From Oligoflexia bacterium (GTDB taxonomy: Bacteria; Bdellovibrionota; UBA1018), in assembly GCA_031292385.1 (NCBI GenBank), contig JARLHE010000004.1:62001-126000 (forward strand): a stretch of 64,000 nt of DNA, written 5' to 3'. The position numbers and the translations under genes are program-made. Positions 17,575-25,910 of this stretch are shown piece by piece. Numbering within the stretch: position 1 is the first letter of the stretch; the number at the start of each line of letters is the position of its first letter. A model generated the notes under the pieces. It was not told the origin of the DNA and ran no database searches. It saw nothing but the letters and a program-made list of their open reading frames with translations.

Positions 17575-18267
17575 CGAGCGTCGCGCCATTTCGAGGTACG
17601 CCTGCGCTTCGCGATGATTGGGGTCGACTTCGGCGACTGCTTCCCACTCGAGCTCGGCGTCGAGGACATTGCCCTGGCTGTAGTGAAGCAATCCGAGCTG
17701 GATGCGCGCCGGGAGAAAGCTCGGCGCTTCGGTCTTGAGCTGCTGAAGCTCCTGCATGGCCCGGGTGAGGAAACCTTTTTTGGCGTAAGCTTTCGCGCGG
17801 CGAATGCGGATTTCGTGCGCCAGCGGATCGAGCGCCGCCGCCTTGCTGTACTCTTCGATCGCTTCGTCGTAACGGCGATAGCGGAAGTAAAGATCGGCAA
17901 GCTCCATATGCTTGACCGCGAACTTCTTGTCGATGCCTGAAGTGGTGTTTTGCCGGCGATGCGCGACCGATTGGTTGGCCTGCTCGAACACGCGCCGGGC
18001 GTCGTCGTATTTGCCGACGTCGTTGTAGAGAACCGAAAGGCAGATCGCCGCGTCGGTGTGATGAACGTCGAGCGCGAGCGCCTTCCGCAAATGCTCGACG
18101 GTCGGTCCCAGCTGGCCTTGAAAATAGCGCATCACGCCGAGCAGATAATGCGCGTCCGCGCTCTCGGGTTCACGCTTCAGCTTGCCCAGAATCATCGGCT
18201 CGGCCCGTGCGAAATCCTTGCGCGAAAGAAGGTCTTGAATCTGCTGGTCTTCGCCGAAGGCCGACAT
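17569..18267 (-). CDS. TPR-repeat protein
   Basis: 232 residues, no signal peptide, probably cytoplasmic. Several tetratricopeptide repeats are visible: ADAHYLLGVMRYFQGQLGP, TDAAICLSVLYNDVGKYDDA, ADLYFRYRRYDEAIEEYSKA and LGLLHYSQGNVLDAELEWEA. TPRs mediate protein-protein contacts; the partner is unknown. Its start overlaps the bamD stop, so the two are co-translated; it may support envelope assembly, but that is context only. Its last Arg codon and stop are supplied by the 35-bp repeat. Confidence 0.8.
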   Translation of the reverse strand: MSAFGEDQQIQDLLSRKDFARAEPMILGKLKREPESADAHYLLGVMRYFQGQLGPTVEHLRKALALDVHHTDAAICLSVLYNDVGKYDDARRVFEQANQSVAHRRQNTTSGIDKKFAVKHMELADLYFRYRRYDEAIEEYSKAAALDPLAHEIRIRRAKAYAKKGFLTRAMQELQQLKTEAPSFLPARIQLGLLHYSQGNVLDAELEWEAVAEVDPNHREAQAYLEMARRSR

Positions 18268-18965
18268 TATTTGTAAGTGACCTCGCCTTTTTGCGGACCT
18301 TCTTTTTCAATCCGGGTGTTGCAGACCGCGAGCTTTTCCTGAGCCTTCGCCGCCGCCGGAGTATCGGGATACACGTCGAGAATCTTCTGATAGCGCGGCT
18401 TGGCCGACTCATAGAAGTTATGCTTCAAATAGAAGTCGGCGATGTAAAGCTCCTTGTCCGCCAGGAACGCGCGAGCCTTTTCCAAATCTTTATGCCCTTC
18501 GACCGCCTCAGGCGCTTCCGGGAAGCGACGTAAAAAATCGTTATACGCATCCAAGCACTTTTGCGCGGGCGTCAGATCGCGCGCCACCGTGCTGGGCATG
18601 TCGTTGAAGTAGCTTTTGGCGATTCGAAACATCGCGTACGCCACGCGCTCGTGCTTGGGATGCAGGTCGCGGAAAGTCTCGTAATTCGAAGCCGCCTCCG
18701 GATAAAGCTCCTGCATGAAGTAAACGTCGGCGATTCGAAGCTGCGCGTCGACCGCGTACTTCGAATAAGGGAATTTGTTTTTCAGCGTCTTGAGCTTCTC
18801 GAGAGCGAGCTGATAGCGATCGCTCTTGATATCGTCTTCGGCGTCTTTGGCGAGCGCGGCCGGATCGGATTCAGTCACCGCCTGGGAAGAACAGCCGTTC
18901 AAAACGACCGAGCCAGTCCCCGACAAAGCCAAAAGCAAAAAAAGAACGGAAATACTGCCGCGCAT
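18267..18965 (-). CDS. bamD: Outer-membrane assembly lipoprotein BamD
   Basis: 232 residues from the ATG at 18965 (an ATG at 18980 would add five). Signal peptide with lipobox VVLNGC, then five TPR-like repeats (DDIKSDRYQLALEKLKTLK, NKFPYSKYAVDAQLRIADVY, NYETFRDLHPKHERVAYAMF), the layout of BamD/YfiO, which with BamA inserts beta-barrels in the outer membrane. The segment NDMPSTVARDLTPAQKCLDA matches the conserved middle of the family. Direct evidence that the organism has an outer membrane. Confidence 0.9.
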   Translation of the reverse strand: MRGSISVLFLLLALSGTGSVVLNGCSSQAVTESDPAALAKDAEDDIKSDRYQLALEKLKTLKNKFPYSKYAVDAQLRIADVYFMQELYPEAASNYETFRDLHPKHERVAYAMFRIAKSYFNDMPSTVARDLTPAQKCLDAYNDFLRRFPEAPEAVEGHKDLEKARAFLADKELYIADFYLKHNFYESAKPRYQKILDVYPDTPAAAKAQEKLAVCNTRIEKEGPQKGEVTYK

Positions 18966-19001
18966 ATTATTAGCGAACATCGCACAGGAGCGGCCCGGCG
19001 G

Positions 19002-19871
19002 TCAATCGATCACAAGGACGGAAGAGGCCGGAATCCAACCTATTTCTTCGGCCGAATAGCGCACCTGAAACCAGATTTCCGAAGGGCCCCCCGCCGCGGC
19101 GGAAGAACCCGCGCTGGCATCGCCCGAACCGCCGGGCGAGCCCAATAGGGAAGGTGCCCCCGGCAACGCGGGCTCCGATTGCGAGCTCGCCTTGGCACTT
19201 CCGAGCATTCGCAGCTTCACCCCCGCGTCGATCGCGGACAGCTCGGAAAAATCGTTTCCCGGGCCGCTTCGAACACTCGTATGGGTGAGCAGAACAACCG
19301 GAGGGCGAGCCGAAGCGGCTATTTCCGCGAAATAGAGGCCCATCGCGAGCGCAAGCGTGAGAACTCCCAGCAACGAGCCTGCATCAACCAGGCATTTCCG
19401 GAAATCGCGAGTCCGAAGGTAAACCCGGGTCCACAACAGGCAAACAGCGAGCGCCAATAAACCCAAAACTCCGCGAAGCTCCTCGAGCGAAACGTGATCG
19501 GCGAGCTTTTCGGACCAGGTTGAGGACGGATCCAACTGCTCGGCCCCGATCGTCTTCGACAAAGCCCCGCGTGCGAGCTCCAAATTGTGCAGAAAGTCAG
19601 GATCGTGATGCTTCAGAAAGTTCGCTTTTTCCAAATAAGCGATCGAGGGACCCACGTGGCCCGCCTGCAACGCCAAAGTGCCGAGATTGTAATAGTCGGT
19701 CGCATTCGTTTGTGGGCGCTTGAGAAGAAGCTGGTATGCTTCCTCGGCTTTACCTGAGCGAGCGAGCGATTGAACACTGTTCCAATCCCTTGCCGAATCA
19801 TCGGCTTGAGCCGCGAACATAATGTTTTTGTCGGCTATTAATAGCGCAAAAGCGAAGAGGAAAAATCGCAT
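19002..19871 (-). CDS. BatE-like membrane protein: signal peptide, TPR, two TM segments, SH3-type domain
   Basis: 289 residues. Signal peptide (FFLFAFALLIADKNIMFAAQA), a short TPR region (ARSGKAEEAYQLLLKR, YYNLGTLALQAGHVGPS), two membrane segments (GVLGLLALAVCLLW and LLGVLTLALAMGLYFAE) and a C-terminal SH3-like domain (TSVRSGPGNDFSELSAI ... EEIGWIPASSVLVID) interrupted by a Gly/Ser/Ala-rich linker. This is the architecture of BatE proteins of the aerotolerance-type Bat operons, but no other bat gene is in the window. The 22-bp gap to bamD suggests one transcript with bamD and the TPR gene. Confidence 0.65.
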   Translation of the reverse strand: MRFFLFAFALLIADKNIMFAAQADDSARDWNSVQSLARSGKAEEAYQLLLKRPQTNATDYYNLGTLALQAGHVGPSIAYLEKANFLKHHDPDFLHNLELARGALSKTIGAEQLDPSSTWSEKLADHVSLEELRGVLGLLALAVCLLWTRVYLRTRDFRKCLVDAGSLLGVLTLALAMGLYFAEIAASARPPVVLLTHTSVRSGPGNDFSELSAIDAGVKLRMLGSAKASSQSEPALPGAPSLLGSPGGSGDASAGSSAAAGGPSEIWFQVRYSAEEIGWIPASSVLVID

Positions 19872-19939
19872 CGTTCACAATCCCTATCCAACGCCGGGGC
19901 TTCCTTGCAACAAAAATAAGCCCATGATATCTGAGGAAA

Positions 19940-21325
19940 ATGACAGAAGCGCAGGGCCTGTTGGATTCCGCTCGATTCCGTTCCGCCAAAACCGAACTCC
20001 TCGCAGCAATTGCTGAAGCAAGCGCCAAAATCAGGCAGATCAAACCGCCGAGCTCGCCTGCCGCGCGTGATCGTTTCCAAACCCTGATCCAAGAATTTAC
20101 GCGTGATCGCGGTCGCGAACTTTATTATCCCTACATCGCGTCAGGCTTGGGCAGCGGACCCTACATCGAGCTGATCGATGGCAGCGTCAAACTCGATTTG
20201 ATCACCGGAATCGGCGTGAACCTTTTCGGCCACTCCCATCCCGAGCTCATGGCGGAAATGATCGACGCGGTTCCAGCCGATATCATGCAAGGCAATCTCG
20301 AGCCCGGACACGAAGCCCCCGCGCTTCTCAAAGCGGTCCTTTCGCGCGTCGGCGCCGATAAAGGCTGCCGGCTCAAGCTGGGTTGGATATCCACTTGCGG
20401 CACGATGGCCAATGAGATCGCGCTGAAGATCATTCGCCAGAAAAAAGCTCCCGCCACGCGCGTTTTCGCCTTCAAAGACTGCTTCTGCGGACGCTCCACG
20501 GCGATGCAGGAAATCACCGACACCGCCGGTTACCGGCAAGGCCAGCCCGTTTACGGGGAAGTGCATCATCTTTCTTTTTATAGTCCCGCCCTCGGAGTCG
20601 AAAAGAGCGTCGAGCGGACGCTGGGAGAAATGAAAGAACAGCTGAAACGCTATCCGGATAAGTTCAGCTGCATCATGATGGAGCCCGTCCAGGGCGAGGG
20701 CGGCTTTTTGTTCGCTCCCCGCGAATGGTACGTTCGCGTCCTTGAAGAAGCAAAAAAGGCAGGCCTCGCGGTTTGGCTCGACGAAATCCAAACCTTCGGC
20801 CGTACGGGCGAGCTTTTCGCTTACCAGAAATTCGGCCTGCACGAACTGGTCGACGTGGTGACGATCGCCAAACCGCTTCAAGCCTCGATGGTGCTCTTCA
20901 CGGAAGAGTACAACCCGAAGCCGGGACTGGTCGCCGGCACCTTCACCGGAAGCGCGACGAGCCTCCGGGCCGCGCGCAAAACCGTCGAAATGCTGTCCCA
21001 AAACGGGTTTTTGGGCCCGGAAGGAAAGATTGAGAAACTCTCGCAACGCTTCGTTTCGAATCTCTCGCGGCTTCGCGAGGGCTCGTGCGCCGGCAAGATC
21101 GGCGAAATCCGCGCGATCGGCGGAATGATCGCGTTCGCTCCGTTCAACGCGGCCGCGGACGACGTGAAGAAAACCCTGATGAAGCTTTTTGACCTCGGCT
21201 TGATCGCCTTCAGCTGCGGCCACGATCCTTATTTGGTGCGGATGCTGCCTCCCATGGGCGCAATGACCGAAGCGGACGTGGATTTCGCGACCTCCATCAT
21301 CGAAAAGGCTTTGGTGCAACTATGA
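19940..21325 (+). CDS. Class III PLP aminotransferase, succinylornithine/acetylornithine-type (divergent)
   Basis: 461 residues with GAGGAAA before the ATG. Fold-type I class III aminotransferase: LDLITGIGVNLFGHSHPE, STCGTMANEIALK where the family usually has SGTEANE, MMEPVQGEGG, VWLDEIQTFGRTG and the PLP lysine in TIAKPLQAS, then TFTGSAT. The first in a tightly coupled operon with an M20 hydrolase, AstA and AstD, where the expected job is AstC: moving the delta-amino group of succinylornithine to 2-oxoglutarate. The unusual TCGTMANE and the extra N-terminal 40 residues mark it as a separate branch, so a different omega-amino substrate such as lysine is possible. Confidence 0.8.
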   Translation: MTEAQGLLDSARFRSAKTELLAAIAEASAKIRQIKPPSSPAARDRFQTLIQEFTRDRGRELYYPYIASGLGSGPYIELIDGSVKLDLITGIGVNLFGHSHPELMAEMIDAVPADIMQGNLEPGHEAPALLKAVLSRVGADKGCRLKLGWISTCGTMANEIALKIIRQKKAPATRVFAFKDCFCGRSTAMQEITDTAGYRQGQPVYGEVHHLSFYSPALGVEKSVERTLGEMKEQLKRYPDKFSCIMMEPVQGEGGFLFAPREWYVRVLEEAKKAGLAVWLDEIQTFGRTGELFAYQKFGLHELVDVVTIAKPLQASMVLFTEEYNPKPGLVAGTFTGSATSLRAARKTVEMLSQNGFLGPEGKIEKLSQRFVSNLSRLREGSCAGKIGEIRAIGGMIAFAPFNAAADDVKKTLMKLFDLGLIAFSCGHDPYLVRMLPPMGAMTEADVDFATSIIEKALVQL

Positions 21326-22809
21326 TCATGAAGCGGCTGCTCGACGAAGCCAAGAAAATGATCCAGATCAACTCGGAAACCTCGCGCGGCAACGAGGAGC
21401 TGGCCAATTACGTTCAAACCCTGCTTCATGAGCGCGGCATCAAGTCGCAGCTTCAACCGGTCACGCATTCGCTGGAAGGCATTTCAAAGCGGCAGTTCAA
21501 CGTCATCGGGATTTTGGGCGATCCGCTCGTCGACCGGAAAATCCGCAAAGGCCTGCTGCTCAACACGCACCTCGACACCGTGAGCCCGGGGCGCCCCGAG
21601 AACTGGACCGAGACCGGGGGCAACCCGTTTTCGGCGGTGGTCCGCGAAAACAAGATTTACGGCTTGGGCTCGGCCGACGTGAAGCTCGACTTCCTGTGCA
21701 AGCTTCACGCGGTTTCGAAGTTCCGCGAAAGAAAGCTCAAGCAGCCCATCTATCTGGTCGGCACTTGCGGCGAGGAGATCGGGATGTTCGGCGCCCGCTA
21801 CCTCATCAAATCCATGGCCCTCAACCCGCGCTACGTCTTGGTCGGCGAGCCCTCGGATTTGAAGCTCATCAACGGCCACAAGAGCATGAACGTTTTCCGG
21901 GTCAAAATCGATTTCCAGCAGGTGGAGCGCGACGCGCGCGGCTTCAATCGCCGGATCGACCTTTTCACTTTCGGGAAATCGGCTCATTCCGCTTATCCGC
22001 ATCTGGGCGTGAACGCGATTTTCGCGACGCTCGATTTCCTGCAAAAGGCCTCGGAAGCGGGCTTTGAGTTCCGATTCACGCGCTTTGACGGCGGCGACAC
22101 CATCAACAAAGTTCCTGATCGCGCGCAGGCGCAGTTTTACCTGACCTCGCATCAGTTCGAGGACTTCAAGCGCTTCTTCCGGGAAATCACCGAGAGCCGG
22201 ACTTTCCCGGCCGATTTCAAAGCCGAGCTCGGCGGCATCGGCGACACGGGCGTGCGGTTTCTGCCGGATGCGCTCTACCCTTGCCTCATGGATGTCGTGG
22301 GCCTTTTCCAGCGGATGAGCCGCGATTTCAAAACGATGAAAGACCCGACTTACGATCCGCCGCACTCGACGATCAATTTCGGACGCCTGCAACAGGATGT
22401 CTCGGGCGCGACTCTTCATTTCGACCTCAGGCTTTTGCCCGATCTCGTGGCCGAATCCATCGAGCAGCACGTCTTGGAAGGAATCAAGGAAATCGCCGCG
22501 AAATACCCCAGCCTCAATATTTCGGCGGTACGCGAGCGAATGAGCCCGGGCCTCAACATGAAGGACGACCATGAGTTCGTGAAAATGTGCCGCGACTCGA
22601 TGTCGGCGGCCGGTTTCGAGCCTACTCTCGCGCGCAAGGCCACCGCGACCGAGGCGGCGCTTTATTTCCAAGCCGGTTACGAGGCGGTGGTCATCGGCCC
22701 GGGCCTCTCGCAGGGCAACAGCCACAGCCCGAACGAACATAATCTTCTCGATCAAATGGAAAAAGCCGTCCTCTTCTACGAGAAGATCATCGAAAAGGTC
22801 TGCTCATGA
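21322..22809 (+). CDS. M20-family metallohydrolase, possible N-succinylglutamate/ornithine desuccinylase
   Basis: 495 residues, longer than most M20 enzymes (about 380-420). Di-zinc motif visible: LLNTHLDTVSPG, LGSADVKLD, TCGEEIGMFG (the catalytic EE), and a C-terminal histidine in GNSHSPNEHN. DapE, ArgE and carboxypeptidase G2 belong here. It is joined to the aminotransferase and to astA by ATGA overlaps. AstE, which normally removes succinate from succinylglutamate, is absent, so I infer that this hydrolase does that step. The length comes from insertions round residues 195-220 and 330-345. Confidence 0.72.
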   Translation: MIMKRLLDEAKKMIQINSETSRGNEELANYVQTLLHERGIKSQLQPVTHSLEGISKRQFNVIGILGDPLVDRKIRKGLLLNTHLDTVSPGRPENWTETGGNPFSAVVRENKIYGLGSADVKLDFLCKLHAVSKFRERKLKQPIYLVGTCGEEIGMFGARYLIKSMALNPRYVLVGEPSDLKLINGHKSMNVFRVKIDFQQVERDARGFNRRIDLFTFGKSAHSAYPHLGVNAIFATLDFLQKASEAGFEFRFTRFDGGDTINKVPDRAQAQFYLTSHQFEDFKRFFREITESRTFPADFKAELGGIGDTGVRFLPDALYPCLMDVVGLFQRMSRDFKTMKDPTYDPPHSTINFGRLQQDVSGATLHFDLRLLPDLVAESIEQHVLEGIKEIAAKYPSLNISAVRERMSPGLNMKDDHEFVKMCRDSMSAAGFEPTLARKATATEAALYFQAGYEAVVIGPGLSQGNSHSPNEHNLLDQMEKAVLFYEKIIEKVCS

Positions 22810-23855
22810 TCGTGCTTCGGGAGATCCAGGAAAACGATCTGGACGCCCTGGAGCGCTTCGCCCAGATCCCCGGCTTCATCAATTTGCCGAACGACAAGGA
22901 TCTTCTGCGCGAGAAAATCCAAGCCTCGATCGCCTCCTTCAAAAGCGAGGTCAAAACCGACGGCTCGGTGAAGACCGACGGCAAATACATTTTTGTCGCC
23001 GAAAACCTGGAGAACCACCGGGTTTTGGGCACATCGATGATTGCCGCCCAGCATGGCACGACGGAATCGCCGCATTTTTATTTCGAAGTGGGTAACGAAG
23101 AAAAATTGTCCCAAACGATCAACACCGGCTTCATTCACGGCACGCTCAAGCTGAAATACGACACCAACGGCCCTTCCGAGATCGGCGGCCTGGTCCTTGA
23201 TCCCGAATACCGAAATTCGGAAGCGCGCGTCGGGCGGCAAATCTCATTCGTCCGTTTTCTTTATCTCGGGCTCAACCGCAATCGCTTCAAACGCAAGATC
23301 CTCGCGGAGCTGCTGCCGCCCCTCAACAAAAAGGGCCAGTCCCCGCTCTGGGAGGCGATCGGCCGGCGTTTCACCAATATGGATTATTGGGAAGCCGACC
23401 AGCTTTGCCAGAAGAGCAAGGAATTCATTTTCTCGCTCTTCCCGTCGGGAAAGATCTATACGACGTTTTTGCCCGCCGAAGCGCGCAACGCGATCGGGCG
23501 CGTCGGTAAGGATACGGAACCGGTTTTGCACATGCTGAAGAAAATCGGGTTCTCTTACAAGAATCAGGTCGATCCTTTCGACGGTGGCCCGCATCTCTGG
23601 GCGAACGTCGATGATCTTTTGCCGCTGAAAAAGCTCGGTACCTATGCGCTGACCCCAAGTGCGAAATCGGAGACGACGGATGCCGGGCTCGTCACCTCGG
23701 CGAAACGGCCGACCCGTGGCGGGTTCCGCGCGATCGCCGCGCAAGCAGCGATCAAAGACGGAAAAATCACGCTCTCGGACGTTTCCGACGAGGAACTTCA
23801 CGAAGCGCTCGGTCTTTCGCCGGGCGATAGCGTGATGTTCATGCCTTATTACTGA
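22806..23855 (+). CDS. astA: Arginine/ornithine N-succinyltransferase
   Basis: 349 residues. Transfers succinate from succinyl-CoA to arginine (or ornithine), first step of the AST pathway. Distinctive family blocks: GGLVLDPEYR, ELLPPLNKKGQSPLWEAIGR then RFTNMDYWEADQL, SGKIYTTFLPAEAR and VDPFDGGPHLWA. ATGA overlap with the M20 gene and followed 30 bases later by astD. No astB (succinylarginine dihydrolase) is in the window, which would fit use of ornithine rather than arginine. The C-terminal 60 residues (SDVSDEELHEALGLSPGD) are variable. Confidence 0.92.
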   Translation: MIVLREIQENDLDALERFAQIPGFINLPNDKDLLREKIQASIASFKSEVKTDGSVKTDGKYIFVAENLENHRVLGTSMIAAQHGTTESPHFYFEVGNEEKLSQTINTGFIHGTLKLKYDTNGPSEIGGLVLDPEYRNSEARVGRQISFVRFLYLGLNRNRFKRKILAELLPPLNKKGQSPLWEAIGRRFTNMDYWEADQLCQKSKEFIFSLFPSGKIYTTFLPAEARNAIGRVGKDTEPVLHMLKKIGFSYKNQVDPFDGGPHLWANVDDLLPLKKLGTYALTPSAKSETTDAGLVTSAKRPTRGGFRAIAAQAAIKDGKITLSDVSDEELHEALGLSPGDSVMFMPYY

Positions 23856-23885
23856 ACGCCGGCATCTTTTAAGGAGGATAACGCC

Positions 23886-25424
23886 TTGGCCATCACCAAA
23901 ATCAACCTTCCGAGCCGCGGAAACTACATTAACGGTAAATTCGTACGCCCTTCCGATACGAGTGGAATGGCCATCAACGGCGAATGGGTCAGCCGAAGCC
24001 CCGCGGATTTTTCGGACGAGATCGGCCGTTTCGCCTATTCCTACGCGGCGGCGGATGAAACGGTTCGTGCCGCCCGCGCCGCTTTTCCGCAATGGCGCCG
24101 GACGCCGAGCGCCGAGCGCGCGGAGATTCTGAAGAGATACCAGGCCGAGATCAAAAAGCGCGAGGACGATCTTATTCAAATCATCTCCCGCGAAGTCGGC
24201 AAGCCTCTTTGGGAGTCCAAAACCGAAGTGGCCGCGATGATCAACAAAGTGGACGTGACGATCAACGAAAGCGCGAAGCTCATCGCCGATTTCGAGATCC
24301 CCAAGATCATGGACAGCACGACGGGCGTCGTGCGCCATCGTCCGCTCGGCGTGCTCGCCGTGATCGGACCCTTCAATTTCCCGGGCCACCTTCCGAACGG
24401 GCATATCGTTCCGGCTCTTCTCACGGGCAACTGCGTGGTTTTCAAGCCCTCGGAAAAAACGCCGATGGTCGGCCAGATCATGACCGAGTGCCTGGAGGCC
24501 GCGGGCGTTCCCGCAGGTGTTTTCAACCTGCTTCAGGGCAATGGGGAAGTAGGGCGCCGGCTCAGCGTTCACGAGGAAGTGGACGGAATTCTGTTTACGG
24601 GTTCCTACGAAGTCGGGACACGCATCAAGCAGGATACGCTTCAGCAGCATTGGAAGCTTCTCGCGCTCGAAATGGGTGGAAAAAACCCGTCGATCGTCTG
24701 GGATGACGCCGATCTCGAGCAAGCCGTCCATGAAACTCTTTTCTCGGCTTACGTAACGGCCGGGCAACGTTGCAGCGCCACGAGCCGCATTATCGTCCAT
24801 CCGGCCGTGATTGACGCGTTTACCGAGCTTTTTCACGCGAAGGCCAAAAATTTCTCGATCGGCCACCCCTTCGATAACCCATTCATGGGACCGCTGGTCG
24901 AACAAGGCGCCGTCGATCGCTATATGAAATTCGTCGGCATCGCCAGCCGCGAGGGTTGCGAAATCATCATGCGCGGAAAGGCGCTCGAACTTCCCACCCG
25001 GGGCAATTACGTCACTCCGACGATTTGCCGCGTGAAGGAATCCTCGGTTGAGGCGACGAAAAAGAGCATTTTCCAGCAAACCGAATTTTTCGCCCCCGCC
25101 GTTGCCATCCTCGCCGCGAAAGAGGCGGAGGAAGCGATCGCCCAGGCCAACGCGACCCAGTACGGACTGGTGGCGAGTATTTTCACCAAGAACCGGGCAC
25201 TCTACGAAAAATTCGTCGACGGCTTGAATATGGGACTAGTGAACTGGAATAAGTCGACGGTCGGAGCGTCCTCGCGCCTTCCGTTCGGCGGCTTCAAGAA
25301 GAGCGGGAATCACTTCCCGACCGCGCTGACATCGACGCTTTATTGTACCGCGCCCGTCGCTTCCCTCGAAGTGGCGGAGCCAAAGCCCGTCGCCAAAGAC
25401 GCGTATCCGGGATTGAACTGGTAA
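23886..25424 (+). CDS. astD: N-succinylglutamate 5-semialdehyde dehydrogenase
   Basis: 512 residues from a TTG after AAGGAGG; upstream no better start exists. NAD(P)-dependent aldehyde dehydrogenase family with VIGPFNFPGHLPNGH, FTGSYEVGTRI, LEMGGKNPS, the catalytic cysteine in TAGQRCSATSR (near residue 297) and PFGGFKKSGNHFPTA. The FNFPGHLPNGHI and SGNHFP blocks are typical of AstD. Acts after AstC in the succinyl pathway, giving N-succinylglutamate. Last gene of the operon. Confidence 0.92.
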   Translation: MAITKINLPSRGNYINGKFVRPSDTSGMAINGEWVSRSPADFSDEIGRFAYSYAAADETVRAARAAFPQWRRTPSAERAEILKRYQAEIKKREDDLIQIISREVGKPLWESKTEVAAMINKVDVTINESAKLIADFEIPKIMDSTTGVVRHRPLGVLAVIGPFNFPGHLPNGHIVPALLTGNCVVFKPSEKTPMVGQIMTECLEAAGVPAGVFNLLQGNGEVGRRLSVHEEVDGILFTGSYEVGTRIKQDTLQQHWKLLALEMGGKNPSIVWDDADLEQAVHETLFSAYVTAGQRCSATSRIIVHPAVIDAFTELFHAKAKNFSIGHPFDNPFMGPLVEQGAVDRYMKFVGIASREGCEIIMRGKALELPTRGNYVTPTICRVKESSVEATKKSIFQQTEFFAPAVAILAAKEAEEAIAQANATQYGLVASIFTKNRALYEKFVDGLNMGLVNWNKSTVGASSRLPFGGFKKSGNHFPTALTSTLYCTAPVASLEVAEPKPVAKDAYPGLNW

Positions 25425-25433
25425 TACAAGCGG

Positions 25434-25453
25434 TGCGCCCTGCCGGGCGCACA
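25434..25453 (+). terminator. GC-rich hairpin after astD
   Basis: Perfect 8-bp stem GTGCGCCC / GGGCGCAC with a TGCC loop, ten bases after the astD stop. No T tract follows on the plus strand, so it is only a weak or factor-assisted terminator candidate, or an mRNA-stabilising 3' end. Confidence 0.4.
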
Positions 25454-25455
25454 AT

Positions 25456-25488
25456 AAAAAAAGGGCGGGATCGTTTCCGATCCCGCCC
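25456..25488 (-). terminator. Strong intrinsic terminator of the cold-shock gene
   Basis: An 11-bp perfect stem GGGCGGGATCG / CGATCCCGCCC (25463-25473 and 25478-25488, 4-base loop). On the minus strand it is followed by seven T (complement of 25456-25462), 43 bases after the csp stop. Confidence 0.8.
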
Positions 25489-25530
25489 CTCGTATCAATC
25501 ACAATTCAGAGTCTTTGTGAAAACGGCCGA

Positions 25531-25761
25531 TTAGTTATTGGCCGAAGCAAGTTCCGATTCAACTCTGCTGACGTTAGCAGCTTGCGGGCCTTTCGGGCCT
25601 TCGATCAATTCAAAGTGAACTTTCTGGCCTTCGGCAAGAGTCTTGAAACCATCGCCTTGGATGGCGCTGTAATGTACGAATACATCACGGTCGTTACCGT
25701 CAGCCTGAATGAAGCCGTAACCTTTACTATCGTTGAACCATTTCACAGAACCTGAAACCAT
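25531..25761 (-). CDS. Cold-shock domain protein, CspA family
   Basis: 76 residues from the ATG at 25761. Single cold-shock domain: [17 protein letters not shown] (RNP1 KGYGFI) and DVFVHYSAI (RNP2 VFVHY), then [11 protein letters not shown]. Single-stranded nucleic-acid binding RNA chaperone. The in-frame start nine codons upstream (MFLFLGGIQ) is not homologous and would swallow the GGGGG ribosome site. Monocistronic, between a good promoter (25804-25831) and a strong terminator. Confidence 0.95.
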   Translation of the reverse strand: MVSGSVKWFNDSKGYGFIQADGNDRDVFVHYSAIQGDGFKTLAEGQKVHFELIEGPKGPQAANVSRVESELASANN

Positions 25762-25803
25762 CTGAATACCCCCTAAAAATAAAAACAACTTACGTAATGA
25801 AGA

Positions 25804-25831
25804 CTAATATCGTCTGCGGGGAATTCGTCAA
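25804..25831 (-). promoter_or_regulatory. Sigma70-type promoter of the cold-shock gene
   Basis: On the minus strand TTGACG (25831-25826), 16 bases, TATTAG (25809-25804). This leaves a leader of about 35-40 bases before the ATG. Confidence 0.6.
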
Positions 25832-25848
25832 AGAAAAAAATGAAACGA

Positions 25849-25870
25849 CCCCGCAAGTTCTTTGCGGGGC
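25849..25870 (-). terminator. Intrinsic terminator of the large secreted protein gene
   Basis: Stem GGCCCCGCAA-type / TTGCGGGGTC with a short AGAAC loop on the minus strand, followed by GTTTCATTTTTTTC. Lies 40 bases beyond the stop of the gene at 25911-27416. Confidence 0.7.
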
Positions 25871-25910
25871 CGAATCATCTGACACACCAGGTTATCGTGT
25901 TTTCTAGGGC

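Noticed and set aside
23244..25079. 611-codon open frame on the minus strand across astA and astD
   Set aside because: It is the antisense shadow of two well-supported genes in GC-rich DNA; the translation has no family features and breaks at gene borders of neither strand.
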